Part shown: positions 52,572-63,000 of the stretch, piece after piece
Numbering within the stretch: the stretch's first letter is position 1
Layout: each line of letters opens with the position of its first letter
Source: Micractinium sp. NFX-FRZ
Taxonomy: Eukaryota > Chlorophyta > Trebouxiophyceae > Chlorellales > Chlorellaceae
Assembly: GCA_029339195.1 (NCBI GenBank)
Contig: JAPTJF010000335.1
Span: 1 to 64,000 of the forward strand
Direction of reading: 5' to 3'
Length of the DNA: 64,000 nucleotides
Translations under genes and position numbers: made by a program
The notes under the pieces: model-generated
Databases searched by the model: none
Seen by the model: the letters and a program-made list of their open reading frames with translations, nothing else
What the model was told of the DNA's origin: nothing

Positions 52572-54075
52572 ATGCGAGCTGTCGCCGCTTCTGCTGCGTG
52601 CCAGACGCAGCTACGGCATAAAAGCAGCAAGTCGGCAGCGCGCGTACCCCGTGTCCAGCCGCACAAATGGACGCTCGACGCGCCCTCCTGGCGCCGCCTC
52701 CAGGGCGCGGCCCACCGGCCGCTGGTCGCCCTGGCTGCGACACCCAGCAGCCAGCAGCCTGGCGGCACCAATAACAGCTCGCCCTCAGAACCCATAGACG
52801 ACCCGCGCTTGCCATACCAAACGGTGGTGAGCTGTCGATCGGTTGCTGGCACCAATTATCTGTTTGTGCTGCCCCGGGTGTCGGCGCCAGCTGCCCCCGC
52901 CCCCAAACACCGCCTGGCCCTGCCCCCGCTGCTGCAAAGCAGCTTGACCTGCTGAAGGCCGCGGCACTAGTCCTGCTGTCTCCCCTGCTGCTGGTGGGCA
53001 CTGTGCTGGCAGTGGATCCACCGCAGCGCCCAGAGACAGCCCCTGAACGCAGCAAGCACAGACTGCTGGGCTTCTCCATCTGGGCAGGTAGGGTAGGGTA
53101 CTGCAGGAGGGCACTGTAGCGGGCTGTGGCCACAGCAGGTTTAAGCACCGGGCTGGGTGCGCCCCTGGTTTCAAAGAGCAGGCTTGCCATGCGCATGATG
53201 TATCCAACAGCAGGGCATCAAGCCGTCTGGTGCCCACCGGCGCCTGCACAGACTCTGCTACCCAGGCCACCGTCCGCCGCCATCTGCTCAGCCCCGCTCA
53301 CCGCTGCCCTGCCCGCCCTGTCCACCCTGGGCTGCAGGCTTCTGCGCCCTCATGTGGCGTGCCCTGTCCACAGGAGCTGCGCTGCTGGCTACGCTGGGTG
53401 CACCGCCTGCGGTGGAGGCTTTCGTCGACGCGCTGCTGGGCAACGGCCGAGTGGGCCAGGTGCGCGGGCGGGGGGGCAGTGCAGCAGCGTGGCTGGCAGG
53501 GCTGCCCTGCTATTGACCTCGCCAGTGCTGCCTCAATGTTGACCACGCCCGGCACCAACTGCCCGCTGGGCACCCCTCTGGCCTACCAGAGGCACATACC
53601 CAAACAACCAAGCACCCGACCGGCCGCAGATGCTGGCCCCGCTTGCTGCGCTGCTGCCAGCCCCCCGGGTTTCGCTCCTCGCTCCTCCGTGCATGCATAC
53701 ATCGCGCTACCGCTACACCCGCCGCTGCCGCAGGTTCTGGCCGCCTGGAGCGCTCTGCCTGTCCCACCCAGCCCCGCCATGCAGCTCCTGTTCATTGCGG
53801 CTGTGTATGGCTACTATCGAGTCATGTACTGGTTTGAGTGGTGGCACGACGCCACGTTTCCAGGCACCAGCTTCCACGGCGGGCAGGCGCTCCAGACAGG
53901 GCCACAAAGCAGCGAGGGGGCCCGTCTCATGCGCGTGTACTGGGGGCCGCACGCCTGGGCGCTGCTGTGGACGTTCATTGTGGCATTTTCCCCGTTCAAT
54001 CTTGCGGGCCCCAAGGGCCTGGCCCGGCTGCAGAGCTGGCTGCTGCGGCACAACATTGTGCTCATCGTCAAGTGA
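52572..54075 (+). CDS. Organelle-targeted membrane protein, tandem copy 1
   Basis: Four exons join in phase: 52572-52826, 52943-53087, 53338-53459, 53734-54075 (287 residues). The first exon is an Arg/Ser/Ala-rich presequence with a Ser/Asn/Pro tail. Exon 2 starts with a membrane helix (LLKAAALVLLSPLLLVGTVL). Exon 3 ends PPAVEAFVDALLGNGRVGQ. Exon 4 has VLAAWSALPVPPSPAMQLLF, VMYWFEWWHDATFPG and a hydrophobic C-terminal part ending LLRHNIVLIVK. The family is not recognised. All four exons have counterparts, with exons 1 and 3 of identical length, in the gene at 54780-56614 just downstream, so this is a tandem duplication. Plastid or mitochondrial targeting is inferred from the presequence. TGTAA at 54187-54191 is its likely poly(A) signal. 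Confidence 0.7.
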
Positions 54076-54779
54076 CAGCCACACCCAGGCGCACCCTGAC
54101 GGCTCAACACATTCATGCCACTTGCTCCATTCACTCACACCTGCATGTCACCCACTGGTGCAAGCTTCTTCACTGTGGTTTCCCCATGTAAGCAACGACT
54201 GATAGAGTGATGCATCCCATCCCAGCGCGACTGGCTAGACAGGGCTTGGATGTTGGGCGCGCTGTGGCATGTGCTGCGCATGCTGTGCTGTGCTTGTTGG
54301 CGGCACCCACCTGCTTGGGTGTTGTCAGAAGTGGGGATGGCTTGGACGCCATCGCTTGCACGGGCTCGGTACTGTTGGGGAGAGTACTGCGAGGGCTTTT
54401 GGCAGAGGGCTTGCGTTTGTAAAACTTCAAGTGGCGGCGGTCCCCCCAGCACAGGGGGTGGGCGTGGTTGGTGTGGAGAAGAAGCGGCCAGGGGAATGCG
54501 GCGGCGCGGCAACTGCTGAGGGACCTGGTGCGAGTCAGGATGAGTGATTATGTTGCAATGCGCACTGCGAAAGAGCCTAACCCAGATAGAACCGTTTGAT
54601 CTGGCTGCGCTGGGGTGCTTTGCTGCCGCCGCCGCCCCTTGGCATGGGCAATGTGCTGGGAAGGCTCGGTGTCGGACGTGGTGTCCATCAACCGCCGCCT
54701 GGTAGTGATCGCGAGTTGAGGGCTGTCCAAAGCCTCGCGACCCGCCCGCAGGCGAAAACCCGCTTCCTCTCCTCGAGCA
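54076..54779. other. Spacer between tandem paralogs
   Basis: It holds the poly(A) signal of copy 1 and the promoter of copy 2. No coding exon was seen. The last 30 bases before the ATG of copy 2 (CCTCTCCTCGAGCAATG) match those before copy 1 (CCCTCCCCTCGAGCGATG). Confidence 0.5.
54187..54191 (+). terminator. TGTAA poly(A) signal of tandem copy 1
   Basis: A TGTAA pentamer about 110 bases after the stop at 54075. Confidence 0.55.
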
Positions 54780-56614
54780 ATGCGCGCTGTCGCCGCTTCC
54801 ACTGCCTCTCAGACGCCTCTTTGTCACAGAATCAGTGTAGCGGCGGTCCGTTCGCCCCGCCACAAGCCCCAGAGCCGGGTTGAGGCACCCTCCTGGTGCC
54901 GCCGCCCGGGCGCCGCCTCAACCCGGCGGCTGGTGGCCCTCGCCGCGCCGTCGAGCAGCCAGCAGCATGATGACGCCTTCAATAGCTCACCTTCAGACCC
55001 CAGCGGGGGACCGCGCTCCCCATATCAAGCGCTGGTGAGCTCCAGCGCTGGCTAGCCGCCTGCCTGCTCTGCTGCCCTGGCCGCTGTTGGCAGTACTCTG
55101 TGGCAGGCAGGCCGCTGACCCGCGGCACCCACCCCCTCTCGCCTCCCGCTGTTGGCCCCCTCCGCTGTCACAGCTTGACGTGGTGAAGGCTGCGCTGCTG
55201 GTCCTGATCTCCCCCCTGCTGCTGGCGGGCACTGTGCTGGCACACGACCCCCCCGGAGCTGCCAGAGGGCGTACCCAAGCCACACAAGCACCGCAAGATT
55301 GGCACCCTCCTGTGGTTCGGTAAGCTTCCCTGGTGTGATGAGATAAGCCTGGTCACCAGACGGGCGTGCTTGCATGGCTCAGCAGGGCAATGAGGGCGGG
55401 CACCTCATGACCGTGCTGCTATTGATGCACCTGGGCCGGTGCAGGCGAGCGGCCCTGCCGCCTGGCATGCATGCCACAGCTGCCCTCGCTGTCGCCCGGC
55501 ACATGCTGCTGCCCTGTGCTGTGTTGCTCCCCTTCCCTCCTCCTCTTCTCCCCTCTTCTCCACCCCCTTCTTTCCATCACGCTTAGTCCTGGCCATCTGC
55601 CTCTATTCCTGGCACCGTTTGGGTCAACCTTACTCCAATATGCTCCAGATTGTGCGTAGGCACTCTGTTGGCCCGTGTGCTCCTGCAACTCCTGGTGGCT
55701 GCTGGGCCCGACAACCCCACCCATCAGCATTGCTTCACCCAACCCCTGCCACACAACCCCCGTCTTTCCTTCCTTCTCTCTAACACCGTGTGCGTCTCAA
55801 CAGACCCGTCTCTCCTGCCCTACTGAAGCTTTGCTCACCCGCCCTGCTCAACCCACCCGACGCTGCTCGCCCTGAGCTGCAGGCTTCTACCTGCTCATAA
55901 TGATTGCACCGGCAAGTGGGGTTGCACAGCTGAGGCAGCTATCGGCGCCGCCCGCAGTAGAAGCTTTCTGTGCCCTGCTTCTGGGCAACGGCAAAGTGGG
56001 CGAGGTGCGCTGCTGGGTGTGTGTGTGTTTGTGTGTATCAGCGGCACTCTCGCCCCTGCAGCCGCGCCCAGGGTGGGCACCGGAGGTAGCGAGGCAGCAT
56101 TGTTCCCAAGCCCTACCCCCCTCTCGCACCCAGCTCAAGCGGCGGAGGTGCTGCGACAATGTAGAATGTGACCAGCCCATGCAGTACCAGCCCGTGCAGT
56201 ACCAGCCCTGCCTCCACTTCCACGTGCCGCCTGCCGGCCACCCATCATGCGCTGCTCTCTCACGCCACGCCGCTGCAGGTCCTGGCCGCCTGGAGCGCTC
56301 TGCCGGTGCCAGCCAGCCCCGCCATGCAGCTTCTGTTCATCTCGGCCTGCTACGCCGCCTTCAAAACTCTGTACTGGTTTGAGTGGTGGTGCAGTAGCAG
56401 GGTGCCGGGAGCCAGCCCACGAGAGAGTTATCTGGAAGAAGGCACCGATCCGCGGCTGCACCTGCTCTTCAGGAAGTGCGTTGGCCCGGGCACCTATGCA
56501 CTGCTGCTGTTATGCATTCCCCTTGCCGCCCCAAGCCACGTCGCGTTTGGCAAGCTGCTGGCCGCGCTGCAGAGCTGGCTGCTGGGGCACGGCATCGTGT
56601 TCAAGGGCATCTAG
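54780..56614 (+). pseudogene. Organelle-targeted membrane protein, tandem copy 2, frameshifted as assembled
   Basis: The exons are 54780-55034 (255 bases, same as copy 1), 55174-55319, 55883-56004 (122 bases, same) and 56279-56614. Exon 2 is 146 bases instead of 145: a run of seven C at about 55248-55254 adds one base, so LLAGTVLAHDP is in one frame and ELPEGVPKPHKHRKIGTLLW in the next. Downstream exons keep coding quality (PPAVEAFCALLLGNGKVGE, VLAAWSALPVPASPAMQLLF, LYWFEWW, LQSWLLGHGIVFKGI). Either the gene is newly broken or the extra C is a sequencing error; the preserved downstream frames favour the latter or a very recent event. Function as for copy 1, unknown. TGTAA at 56674-56678 follows. 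Confidence 0.65.
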
Positions 56615-57033
56615 CGCGCCCACACTGGTTGCGTTGCATTGATGGGCGTTCTCAGCGTCTTGTGTTCAAGCCTTGTAACCATTCATTAGTCACTGGCGCC
56701 AGTGATGTGGCCGGCTGCCCTGGCACGCAAAACGTACCCACAGGGCACATGCATGCGTGGCACGCAACTGAGCGGTGAAGGGTGACGCTTTCCAGCAGGC
56801 GGCGCCGGGTGAAAAAGCTGCCGAATTCATGCAGCCGCGAATTGGGATAGAGATGTGGACGTTAACTTAAGTTGCCATTTCGATGGGCCACCCAGCAGTA
56901 ACCAGAAGGGCACACGGCTTGGTGAGGCAGCAAGATGAGGGGCTCAGCAGGCAGCAGACGCCAAATGGGTTTTCATTAACTCTGGCTCATAGAGACCTGC
57001 GAAGATGTTACAGCCTCTCCTCCACACACGGCA
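56615..57033. other. Promoter region of the trehalase gene
   Basis: No exon was found. It includes the poly(A) signal of the preceding gene (56674-56678). The AT-richest part of the gap is around 56850-56880. Confidence 0.4.
56674..56678 (+). terminator. TGTAA poly(A) signal of tandem copy 2
   Basis: A TGTAA pentamer about 60 bases after the stop at 56614. Confidence 0.55.
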
Positions 57034-60000
57034 ATGATGCGAGGCATGGGGTTGCTAGCGCTGGCACTGCTGGCTGCCGCGGCCACTGCCGGTGAATAGT
57101 GCACCTCCCCTGCTTGGGTGGTGGCGCCTTGGACGGCCGCTGTTGTCGCTCACGCCTTGGGTCGGCACTCTCTGCCCTCTTAGATGCTGCGCTAGGTTGA
57201 AAACAGTGCCCACCCACCGCCTGCAGTGAGCGGGCAGGACAATGCCGCGTGCACCGCGCTGCCCCTGGCGAGCGGCGGCGATGTGCTGGAGCAGAGCGAC
57301 AACGGCGTGACCAACCCTGCGCTGCTCAACACCCTAGTCAAGGTGTGATGCGCGGTGCAGGCAGTTAGATGGTGGCTGAGGCGTGTGGAGCACCTGCCTG
57401 CCTGGGCATCAGCCCCCACAACCCCGCCAGCTGCCGCCGGTGATGGCACCTGCCCTGATGCTCTACTTCTTGGGTTGCAGGAGGTGGACGAGGCGGGCGT
57501 GTTCTCAGATTCAAAGACAATTGTGTGAGTCTGTTCCTGTCTAGATGGGTGGCGTTCGGGTATAATTAACCTAGGAATAACCTAGGAACCACATGGCTGC
57601 CAGCGGTGCCTGCTCAACTAGGACCGCCCCGCCTGCCTGTGCCTCCCCATCTCCCCCGACTGCCCCGTCTGGCCCTGCCTGCCCGACCTGCTTGCCTGCC
57701 CGCCTGCTCCAACACGCCTGCCCTCGCCTGCTGAGGTGGCTGCTCATCAAGCTGCTTTCCCCGGCACTCACCTACCCTCATCTGCCTCTGCCTGCCGCAC
57801 TGTCCCCCACCCCGCAGCGACATGCCGCTCAAGGCATCGCCTGCTGAGGTGGCAGCTGCCTTCCAGGCGCTGCAGCTGCCGCAGGACCCAATGGCCCGCA
57901 ACCAGACTCTGCACGACTTTGTGCAGCAGGCAAGTGTTTCCCTTTTGCCACAGGAGGGTCAACTGGGAGGTTCCTGCAGTGTGCCGTAGGCAGGCTGCAG
58001 CAGGCACCGGATACAAGTGGTGGGCCAATGAATCAAGCAGCGTGGGGTAGCGGGCAAGAAGGCCGGGCTGCATGAAGATCCACCACTGGTAGGCACAGCC
58101 TGGCAGCCTTGGTAGCTTGGTAGGCACAGCACAGCTTGGCTTTGTGGACGGGCAGTGTGAGTGCCTAATCTGGGCTAGGAGGGCAGCAGCCGAGGGTATT
58201 GTCGCTTTGGGGTCCTTGCAGGCTCCCCACCAGCGCCACCTCAGCGCCACCTCACCCCACCTCATTCCCACCGCATCCCGCGTAGAGCGGGCACTCCCTG
58301 CACGCTTTGACAGAGCCGTGGCAGTGATTCGCACGGCAAGACCCAAACGCCCCTCCTTGCTGCCTCGTGCTGCAGTGGATGCTCCCCGCTGGCTCCGACT
58401 TGGTCAACGCCACAGAGGATGTGGTCATGCAGGAGCCGCCCGACTGGTTCGAGGTAAGCAAGCTGGGTGATGCTTGCTGTGTACGTGGATGGGTTGAGGT
58501 CGGGCTGTTGGCTGCAGGGGGACGGGTGAGCGGGTTTGAAGTGAGGTCCCCAAAATGGATGATGAGAGGGGAGCGCTCCGCCTCCCTCTGCACCCCCGCT
58601 GCACCCCCCGATAGGCTAAACCCTAAACCCTATTGGTTGGTCTCCTCAACCCACGCCCAAGGGCGTATTCTTCTTCTTCTTCACCCCCGCTGCACCCCCC
58701 CTGTCTGCCCTCCTGGGGCGACATCTGCCGCTTGCCACCGTCCCTTGCCTGTGCATTGTGCGGTACACCGCCTAGTGTACGGCTTCTGCCACGCCTTGCA
58801 GACCATGGCATGCCCTGAGGCTCTGCTGCATGCTTGTGTGCATCCCATCCCTCTGCCTCTCACAGCGCAGGTTGGCCTCCCATGCCCTCCTGAGCCCCCC
58901 CCCAAGCCGTATGCCTTCTCCTTTGCCCATGTCCGCCCCTCCCCTGGATCTTTGTGGACCAATGTTGGCCTCCTGGCGGTCTGGTTTCAAACTGCAGGCA
59001 ATCGACGATCCCGAGTACCGAGCCTGGGCGTACGACCTGTTTGAGGTGAGCTGAGCTGGCAGCTGAGCTGAGCTGGCAGCGCACCTGCCCTCCTGTGGAA
59101 GTCAGAGCTGCACAGCTTGGCTCGCATGCACTGCTGAGCTGGCCTGGCGTGCCGTGCCTGCCTGCCTGTGCCGCCGCTTCTTCGCCCCCATCCTCACACT
59201 GTACACAAACGTGCCCCCTCTACAACGCCGGGTGGCATGCACCCTGCACGAGCGGCAGCCCCGCTCCGCGGCAGACTGTGGAAGCGCCCGACTGCTCGCA
59301 CGAGGTGCCCACAGAGCAGGAGCGCTTCAATCCATCACAAGCTTTCAACTTGTTTCGTGTCCTGCTTCCTCGTCCTCTGCAGCTGTGGAAGCGCCTGACC
59401 GCAAAGCAGCTGGCCCCCGAGGTGTTCACCGAGCAGGAGCGCTTCACCATGCTGCCCGTGCCCAACCCTTTTGTCATCCCCGGCGCCCGCTTCCGGGAAA
59501 TCTACTACTGGTGCGGGTCGAGCGCTGCAGGGTTGGGAGGGGATGGGTTACCGCCGGCGTGGAAAGGGAATGGGGCGGAAGGGGGAGCAAGCAGGCCAGG
59601 GGTGTCAGCAGGCATGCAGTGGGCGCCGCCACGTGCACGCTGCACCCTCTGTCTCCTCGCCAGCACCCACGGCGCCCCCAACCGCCAGCTGCTCCCACAT
59701 ACTGCAAGTGAGTCACGCTGCATTGTTGACGCGCCGTGTGCTTGATCCTGCATCTCAATTGACATCCCTGCCTGGCTGCCTGCCTGCTCGTGCTGGTGCA
59801 GGGACACCTTCTGGGTGCTGGAGGGACTGCTGGCCTCAAACTTGACTCGACTGGCAGAGGTGTGAAGTGTCCGCTCGCCTGCATGCAAGCATGCATGCAT
59901 GCTTGCAAGAACACCCTATGCCCAACTTTATGCAGACGTGCATCATGTTTCACTCGGCTGGCCAAGGTGTGGCATGTCAAATGCCAGATTGAGCGTGACG

Positions 60001-63000
60001 CCCCTGCTGCCTGCTGTGGTGCCTTCCTCCCTGCCCACCTTTCACACACCAGCACGTTGCTTCAACCCGTCGATGACGTTGTGAGTGGCGCTCCCTTCGC
60101 TGAGCCCAACTCCCAGCGCACTGCTTTCCCCTGCACTCCCAACCGCACTGCTGTACAACTCCACAAGTGCAGGGCATCATCGGCAACTTTGTGCACCTCA
60201 TGCGAGAGTATGGACACATTCCAAACGGTAAGCAAGAGATACCTAAGGCCCTGCCTTACCAGGAGAACCTAGGGGAAATTACCTGACTGGGTAGCAGAGC
60301 AGTGCTGCTCAGCAGGGTGTCTTCGCACGGTGGCGTGCGTGGCGATGGGCTGGGGGCGCGCAGCGGTGGCTGCATGTTAGCTGCCAGCCCGCCGCCCGCA
60401 TGTCCTGCACGTTTCCCCTTCAAAATGCCCCTGCCCCAACATGCTCCAACCATCCAACTGCACTGGCCCAAGTTCAGGCATCCGGACATACTACATCAAT
60501 CGCTCACAGGTCTGCTGGGGCCACCCGTGCCCACTCATCGTCCTGCGCCGTGCTTGGCGCCTCCCTGCTGGGGCCCCCCGTGCCCGCTCATCTCCCTGCG
60601 CCTTGCTTGGTGCCTCCCTACCAGGGACCCGCCCCTGACGCCTTGGCCGTTGATCATCACAGGGGTGCCTGCTGGCAGACAGCAGCCCAGCTGAGGAATT
60701 GTTTTCAGCATGCTTCCACACCTTGCTCCTCCAGCTCCCGCTGTTGCCTGCCTTGCTGCACAGCGTGCACGGCACGCATCTGAAACTGCCCTCAATTTGC
60801 CTGCCTGTTCTTACCCCTGGCTCTTGCAGCCCCCCCTGTTTTCTGAGATGGTGCGCATCGTGTACGGCGCCACCGGCAACGGCACCATGCTGCGGTGAGG
60901 CCGCTTGCAGCGCACTGCAGTGGCGGCGCCACGTGTTCCTGGTGTGCTCTGGTGTGCCAGTGACTGCGCTCGCTGTTGCCGCGCACGCCGCCATGGTTGA
61001 AAGTTGTAAGCAAAGTTGGCAGCTGTCCGGGCGCCCCTCGAGCCGTCCCTGCGTGCACAGCACAAGCCTCGGAGATCCCAGTGCCCCTCATGAGCGGCTG
61101 CCGGCATTTAACACACATGCGGCTGCCGGCACTGGCGTCCTGCCCCGTGCAGTGATGCACTGCCGGCGCTGCTGCGTGAGCACGCCTACTGGACCTCCAG
61201 CCCCAAGCAGGTAGCTAGTACAAGCAGTGGGGTGGCAGGCACTGGCTTGCTCCAGCTGGAAGGCTGTGCATTCAAATCGAACCCGGTACCCCCTGCCCGC
61301 CTCTCCACTTTCCCAGAAACGTCCTAAGGTCACCTTAGGACCAGGATGCATGCACCCCCCACACAGTTGACCACACACACATATCATTCCCCACGTGAAA
61401 CAACAGGTCATCGCCATCGGCCCTGACGGCCGAGAGTTCCGCGTCTCCCGCTACTATGCACGCTGGAACCAGCCCCGCCCCGAGAGCTACCTGTGCGCGG
61501 GCCGGCGGGCAGTGCTCGGGCCCAGTAGGGCCCTTAAAACATGTGCCACCTAAAGCCCTGTCGACAGCCAGCACCGACTTTGCCAGCGCTGTGCCAGGCT
61601 GCCGTTGACAGCTTCTGGCCAGTGCGCAGCAGCAGCTGCCGATGAAGATGCCAGCAGTTGGGTATGGAGATTGCGCTCACCGGGGGGCCTCAGGAACGCA
61701 GGCTGCCCCGCCAAACTGGGCGCCCTTCACGTGTTTGAGCTCATGCAGGGAGGATGTGGAGACCGCACGTGCCGCTGGGCTCGACCCAGCCAACCCGGAT
61801 GAACGCACCCGCCAGCTGTGGCGCCACCTTGCAAGCGGCGCCGAGTCTGGTGGGCGGGTGTGTGGGCCGGGGCTGGGTTGTGAGCCGGCTGGCAGGAAGG
61901 TGCAGTAAGCCATCAGCTGAAGAGTGTCAGCAGGATGAGGGAGCTACCTGAGGCGCAGATTGCAGGAACCCGCTTTTTTGAGGCTGCGGCTCGGCTCAGC
62001 AGGGCAAGCCATTCATGGGATCTCCAAGCTGCCTTGCCTCTCATCCTTCTCCACTTCCCGCCCTCACATTGCCCTCTCCATGCTCTGCCCGCCTGCCCAT
62101 AAGCTTCCCCGCAGGCTGGGACTTCTCATCCCGCTGGCTCGAGGACGGGCAGAGCCTGCACACCATCCGCACCACACACGTCCTGCCGGCAGGTGTGGCA
62201 GCACCGGCGGCGCCCTGCTGTCGCCGGCTGCTTCCTTCTCTTGCCAGCTGAGCTGCCGTGTGCACTGTGCCAGTGGCCTGCCGGCACCTAGGAGGCTGCA
62301 GCGGCTGCACTTGGGGCACGGCCCCTTAACTCGAACCCTCCTTCTCACCTCGCAGTTCCCTTGCTTTCCCACCTGGCTGTCGGCAGACCGCACTGCTGTC
62401 CTGTGCCAGATGCACATCGTCATCGAGCATTCGCTGTGGCTGTTGGCAACCTTAGTTGATGCCTCTGCAACTGCGCTTCCCAACATGCCTGCAGACCTGA
62501 ATGCCTTCCTGTACCAGATGGAGAGCAATATCCAGGAGTTTGCTGCCGAGCTGGGCTGCCAGGAGGTGGAAAGCCAGTTCCGCCAGCTGGCGGCCGAGAG
62601 GTGGGTGGGATTTAGTGTCCCGCAGGATCAGCAGCTTCTAATAAATTGTGAAGAACAACTCTGAGACTTAAGCTGGCGTGGTTGAGCAGGACGTAGCGAG
62701 TGCACCGCGGGTGTCGGTGAGAGGCACCTGTGAGTGCGCCTGGCTGGCAGCCAGCTGCCCTGTTGGGCTGCGCGCCACTCAGTTTGTGGCGTGTGGTGCC
62801 TGCCCAGCCGCAGCAGCCCTGCCGAGCGGCCAATGGTTGGATTGCACCGTGCAATGTGCGCAAAGTGCCAAGCCATGTGTGCCTCTTCGTCTTCCCTGCA
62901 GGCGCGAGGCCCTTGACGCGCTCTTCTGGGACTCTGGCAGCAGCCAGGTAGGGCCAGGCACTGGGTTGCCTCGCGGCGCCGGCTATCGCCGCTGGGACGG

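Noticed and set aside
61255..61300. tRNA-like T-arm (minus strand GGGTTCGATTTG)
   Set aside because: No matching acceptor stem, D-arm or anticodon stem around it.
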